Positions 62,629-64,000 of a stretch of DNA of 64,000 nt are shown one piece after another; the stretch's first letter is position 1, and every line of letters begins with the position of its first letter. Made by a program: the position numbers and the translations under genes. Origin of the DNA: Burkholderia guangdongensis (GTDB lineage Bacteria > Pseudomonadota > Gammaproteobacteria > Burkholderiales > Burkholderiaceae); contig NZ_JACBNX010000020.1 in assembly GCF_013403875.1 (NCBI RefSeq), positions 1 through 64,000 of the forward strand, read 5' to 3'. The notes under the pieces were generated by a model that was not told the origin of the DNA, searched no databases, and saw nothing but the letters and a program-made list of their open reading frames with translations.

Positions 62629-63000
62629 GTGAGCTTTTTTAATTTTTTGCTGATTCTGGCCGGCGTGATGTTGAATGCATTCGCGCAGCTTTTTCTCAAA
62701 GCCGGTACCAATGCAATCAATGCGATGGGCATCGACAAGGCGAAAATCGTTGCGTCGGCGTTCAAGGTTGTGTTCGAGCCTCATATTCTTGGAGGACTTG
62801 GATGTTACGCATTCAGCGTGATCATCTGGATCGTCGCGTTGTCGCGGGTTCAGGTCAGCGTTGCGTATCCGATGCTCTCGATCGGGTATGTCGTCAACTT
62901 GTTCATGGCATGGTATTTTTTCGGTGAACCGATTTCGATTCAAAAAATGGCCGGGATTGTCGTGATCATCATCGGCGTTTATTTGATTGCGAAATCGTGA
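62629..63000 (+). CDS. Small four-TM SMR/EamA-type membrane protein
   Basis: The product has 123 residues with four hydrophobic helices (FFNFLLILAGVMLNAFAQLFL; LGGLGCYAFSVIIWIVALS; AYPMLSIGYVVNLFMAWYF; MAGIVVIIIGVYLIAKS). Resembles ArnE/ArnF-like lipid-sugar flippase halves rather than drug exporters: there is no SMR catalytic Glu in helix 1. GTG start with GGGGGGAG upstream. May flip a lipid-linked sugar used to decorate the polysaccharide (inference). Confidence 0.75.
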   Translation: MSFFNFLLILAGVMLNAFAQLFLKAGTNAINAMGIDKAKIVASAFKVVFEPHILGGLGCYAFSVIIWIVALSRVQVSVAYPMLSIGYVVNLFMAWYFFGEPISIQKMAGIVVIIIGVYLIAKS

Positions 63001-63014
63001 TTCGGAGAATGGAT

Positions 63015-63923
63015 ATGAAGGTCTTGGTGACGGGCGCGGCCGGATTTTTAGGCAAGGAATGCGTCAAGCAATTAAAGGGCGCGGGTTACGATGTCGTCAC
63101 GACCGATAAGGTCGGTTCGGTCGATGTGCTCGGGGACCTGAGCGATTCGAAGTTTGTCTCGTCGCTGCCGGATGTGGACGCCGTTGTGAATTGCGCGGCT
63201 GTGCAATATGTGACGAAGGGTGTGCCGCTGTTCATGCGGAAACCATTCTTCTACCGGAATAATGTTCAGGCCGCCAGTAACCTTTACGAGCGCTATCATG
63301 CGAATGGGGCTCACTTCGTTCACGTGGGCACCAGCATGATGTACCGTCAGACTGGTCAGCCGATCTATTCGATCGGCGATCAAATGGGCGGAGAAGGCGT
63401 ATATAGCTGGTCAAAAACACAGGCGCAGATTTATATCGATAAAATTCCGGGTGCTGCAACTGTTATTCCATGCATCATCGGCGGCGAAGGGCGTGAAGGT
63501 CTGTTTCGCGGCTTTGTCAGCATGATGAAGCGTTATGGCATGGTGATTTTCCCGGGCACCGGCAGCCATAAAGTGCACATGGTGCATGTTGTAGATGTTG
63601 CGAGTCTCATCGTGCGGATCATCGAAACCCGCGCAAGTGGCTTCTATAATGCCGCAGCACCTGACCCGCTTTCGATCAGAGAGTGGATCGACGAAATTGC
63701 CGATGAGCTAGCGATCCGGAAGGTCCGGAAGGTGTCGCTTCCGTTGCTCCCGATTCACCTGCTTTCGCAGGCGCTCGGATATCGGCTGTTGGCTAGAGAG
63801 CAATTGATGATGCTGCGTTTGCAGCATGTGCTGTCGATCGACGGATCGTTGGCGATCGGCTGGAAGCCGAAGTTTTCGAACGCGCGTATCGCCCGGGATA
63901 TCGCGAAGTATATCGTCGGGTAA
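63015..63923 (+). CDS. NAD-dependent epimerase/dehydratase family protein
   Basis: The product has 302 residues. Rossmann start VLVTGAAGFLGKECVKQL, VNCAAVQYV, and the catalytic Tyr/Lys motif in YSWSKTQAQIY (Y-x3-K as YSWSK). The specific sugar is not evident. ATG 63015 is preferred for its spacing from GGAG; GTG 62997 overlapping the membrane-protein stop and ATG 63009 are alternatives. Likely modifies a nucleotide- or lipid-linked sugar for this locus, which continues beyond the window. Confidence 0.82.
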   Translation: MKVLVTGAAGFLGKECVKQLKGAGYDVVTTDKVGSVDVLGDLSDSKFVSSLPDVDAVVNCAAVQYVTKGVPLFMRKPFFYRNNVQAASNLYERYHANGAHFVHVGTSMMYRQTGQPIYSIGDQMGGEGVYSWSKTQAQIYIDKIPGAATVIPCIIGGEGREGLFRGFVSMMKRYGMVIFPGTGSHKVHMVHVVDVASLIVRIIETRASGFYNAAAPDPLSIREWIDEIADELAIRKVRKVSLPLLPIHLLSQALGYRLLAREQLMMLRLQHVLSIDGSLAIGWKPKFSNARIARDIAKYIVG

Positions 63924-64000
63924 GGGGCGACGCGTGATGGTCTGCACTGCGCCGCATTGATGGATTGGCTCCGTGGTCGTACGGGGCGAAGTCATGAAAT

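Overview
The window reads as a chromosomal segment of a Burkholderia-type beta-proteobacterium. It is GC-rich with strong G/C third-position codon bias. It carries a typical groES-groEL with a CIRCE operator, a ruvX-pyrR-pyrB-pyrC' run, a Fur-type site, and a dTDP-rhamnose/ABC-export surface-polysaccharide locus. The genus is an inference from gene order and protein character; no marker such as rRNA is present.

Layout. 1-2745: 3' part of a large Gly/Val/Asn/Thr repeat protein, followed by a strong terminator. 3063-6096 (+): translationally coupled operon of an ECF sigma factor, membrane anti-sigma factor, secreted cupredoxin, LolA-like protein and SRPBCC protein. 6162-13991 (-): iron-linked run of OprB-type porin, NHL-type periplasmic protein, Tat-exported DyP peroxidase (EfeB-like) and FbpABC, with a Fur-like box and promoter at its head. 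14392-16332 (+): a membrane-anchored coiled-coil protein and a solute-binding/LysM fusion. 16448-29724 (-): complete glycogen/alpha-glucan operon (alpha-glucosidase, glgB, glgX, pgm, glgC, glgA, glgP). 30528-36941 (+): outer-membrane porin, short PstS-like protein, a membrane SpoIIE-phosphatase/HATPase fusion, a STAS antagonist and an Na/Pi-cotransporter-PhoU protein, which looks like a phosphate-linked partner-switching operon. 37179-39158: groES-groEL. 39298-40154: two small unknown genes of lower GC. 40266-42978: thiD, rubredoxin, and a possible FimL/ChpA-N-like protein.

43187-48071 (+): algH/yqgE, ruvX, pyrR, pyrB, a metal-site-deficient dihydroorotase (pyrC') and a PlsC-type acyltransferase. 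48152-49200: a Phd/VapC toxin-antitoxin pair, a deleted copy of part of the acyltransferase gene, and a solitary VapB-like antitoxin. 49373-50224 (-): apaH. 50496-63923 (+): galU, rmlBACD, wzm, a short wzt, glf, a GlfT1-like and two GlfT2-like glycosyltransferases, a small SMR-type membrane protein and an NAD-dependent epimerase. Together these predict a rhamnose- and galactofuranose-containing glycan exported by an ABC transporter. GC falls and codon use loosens from about 56.5 kb onward, as expected for exchanged O-antigen DNA.

The points most worth following are: the galactan-type polysaccharide locus, whose enzyme set parallels the actinobacterial arabinogalactan pathway; the phosphate-linked partner-switch operon; the ECF-cupredoxin operon with its tiny overlapping leader ORF; and the scar duplicated from plsC beside the toxin-antitoxin module.
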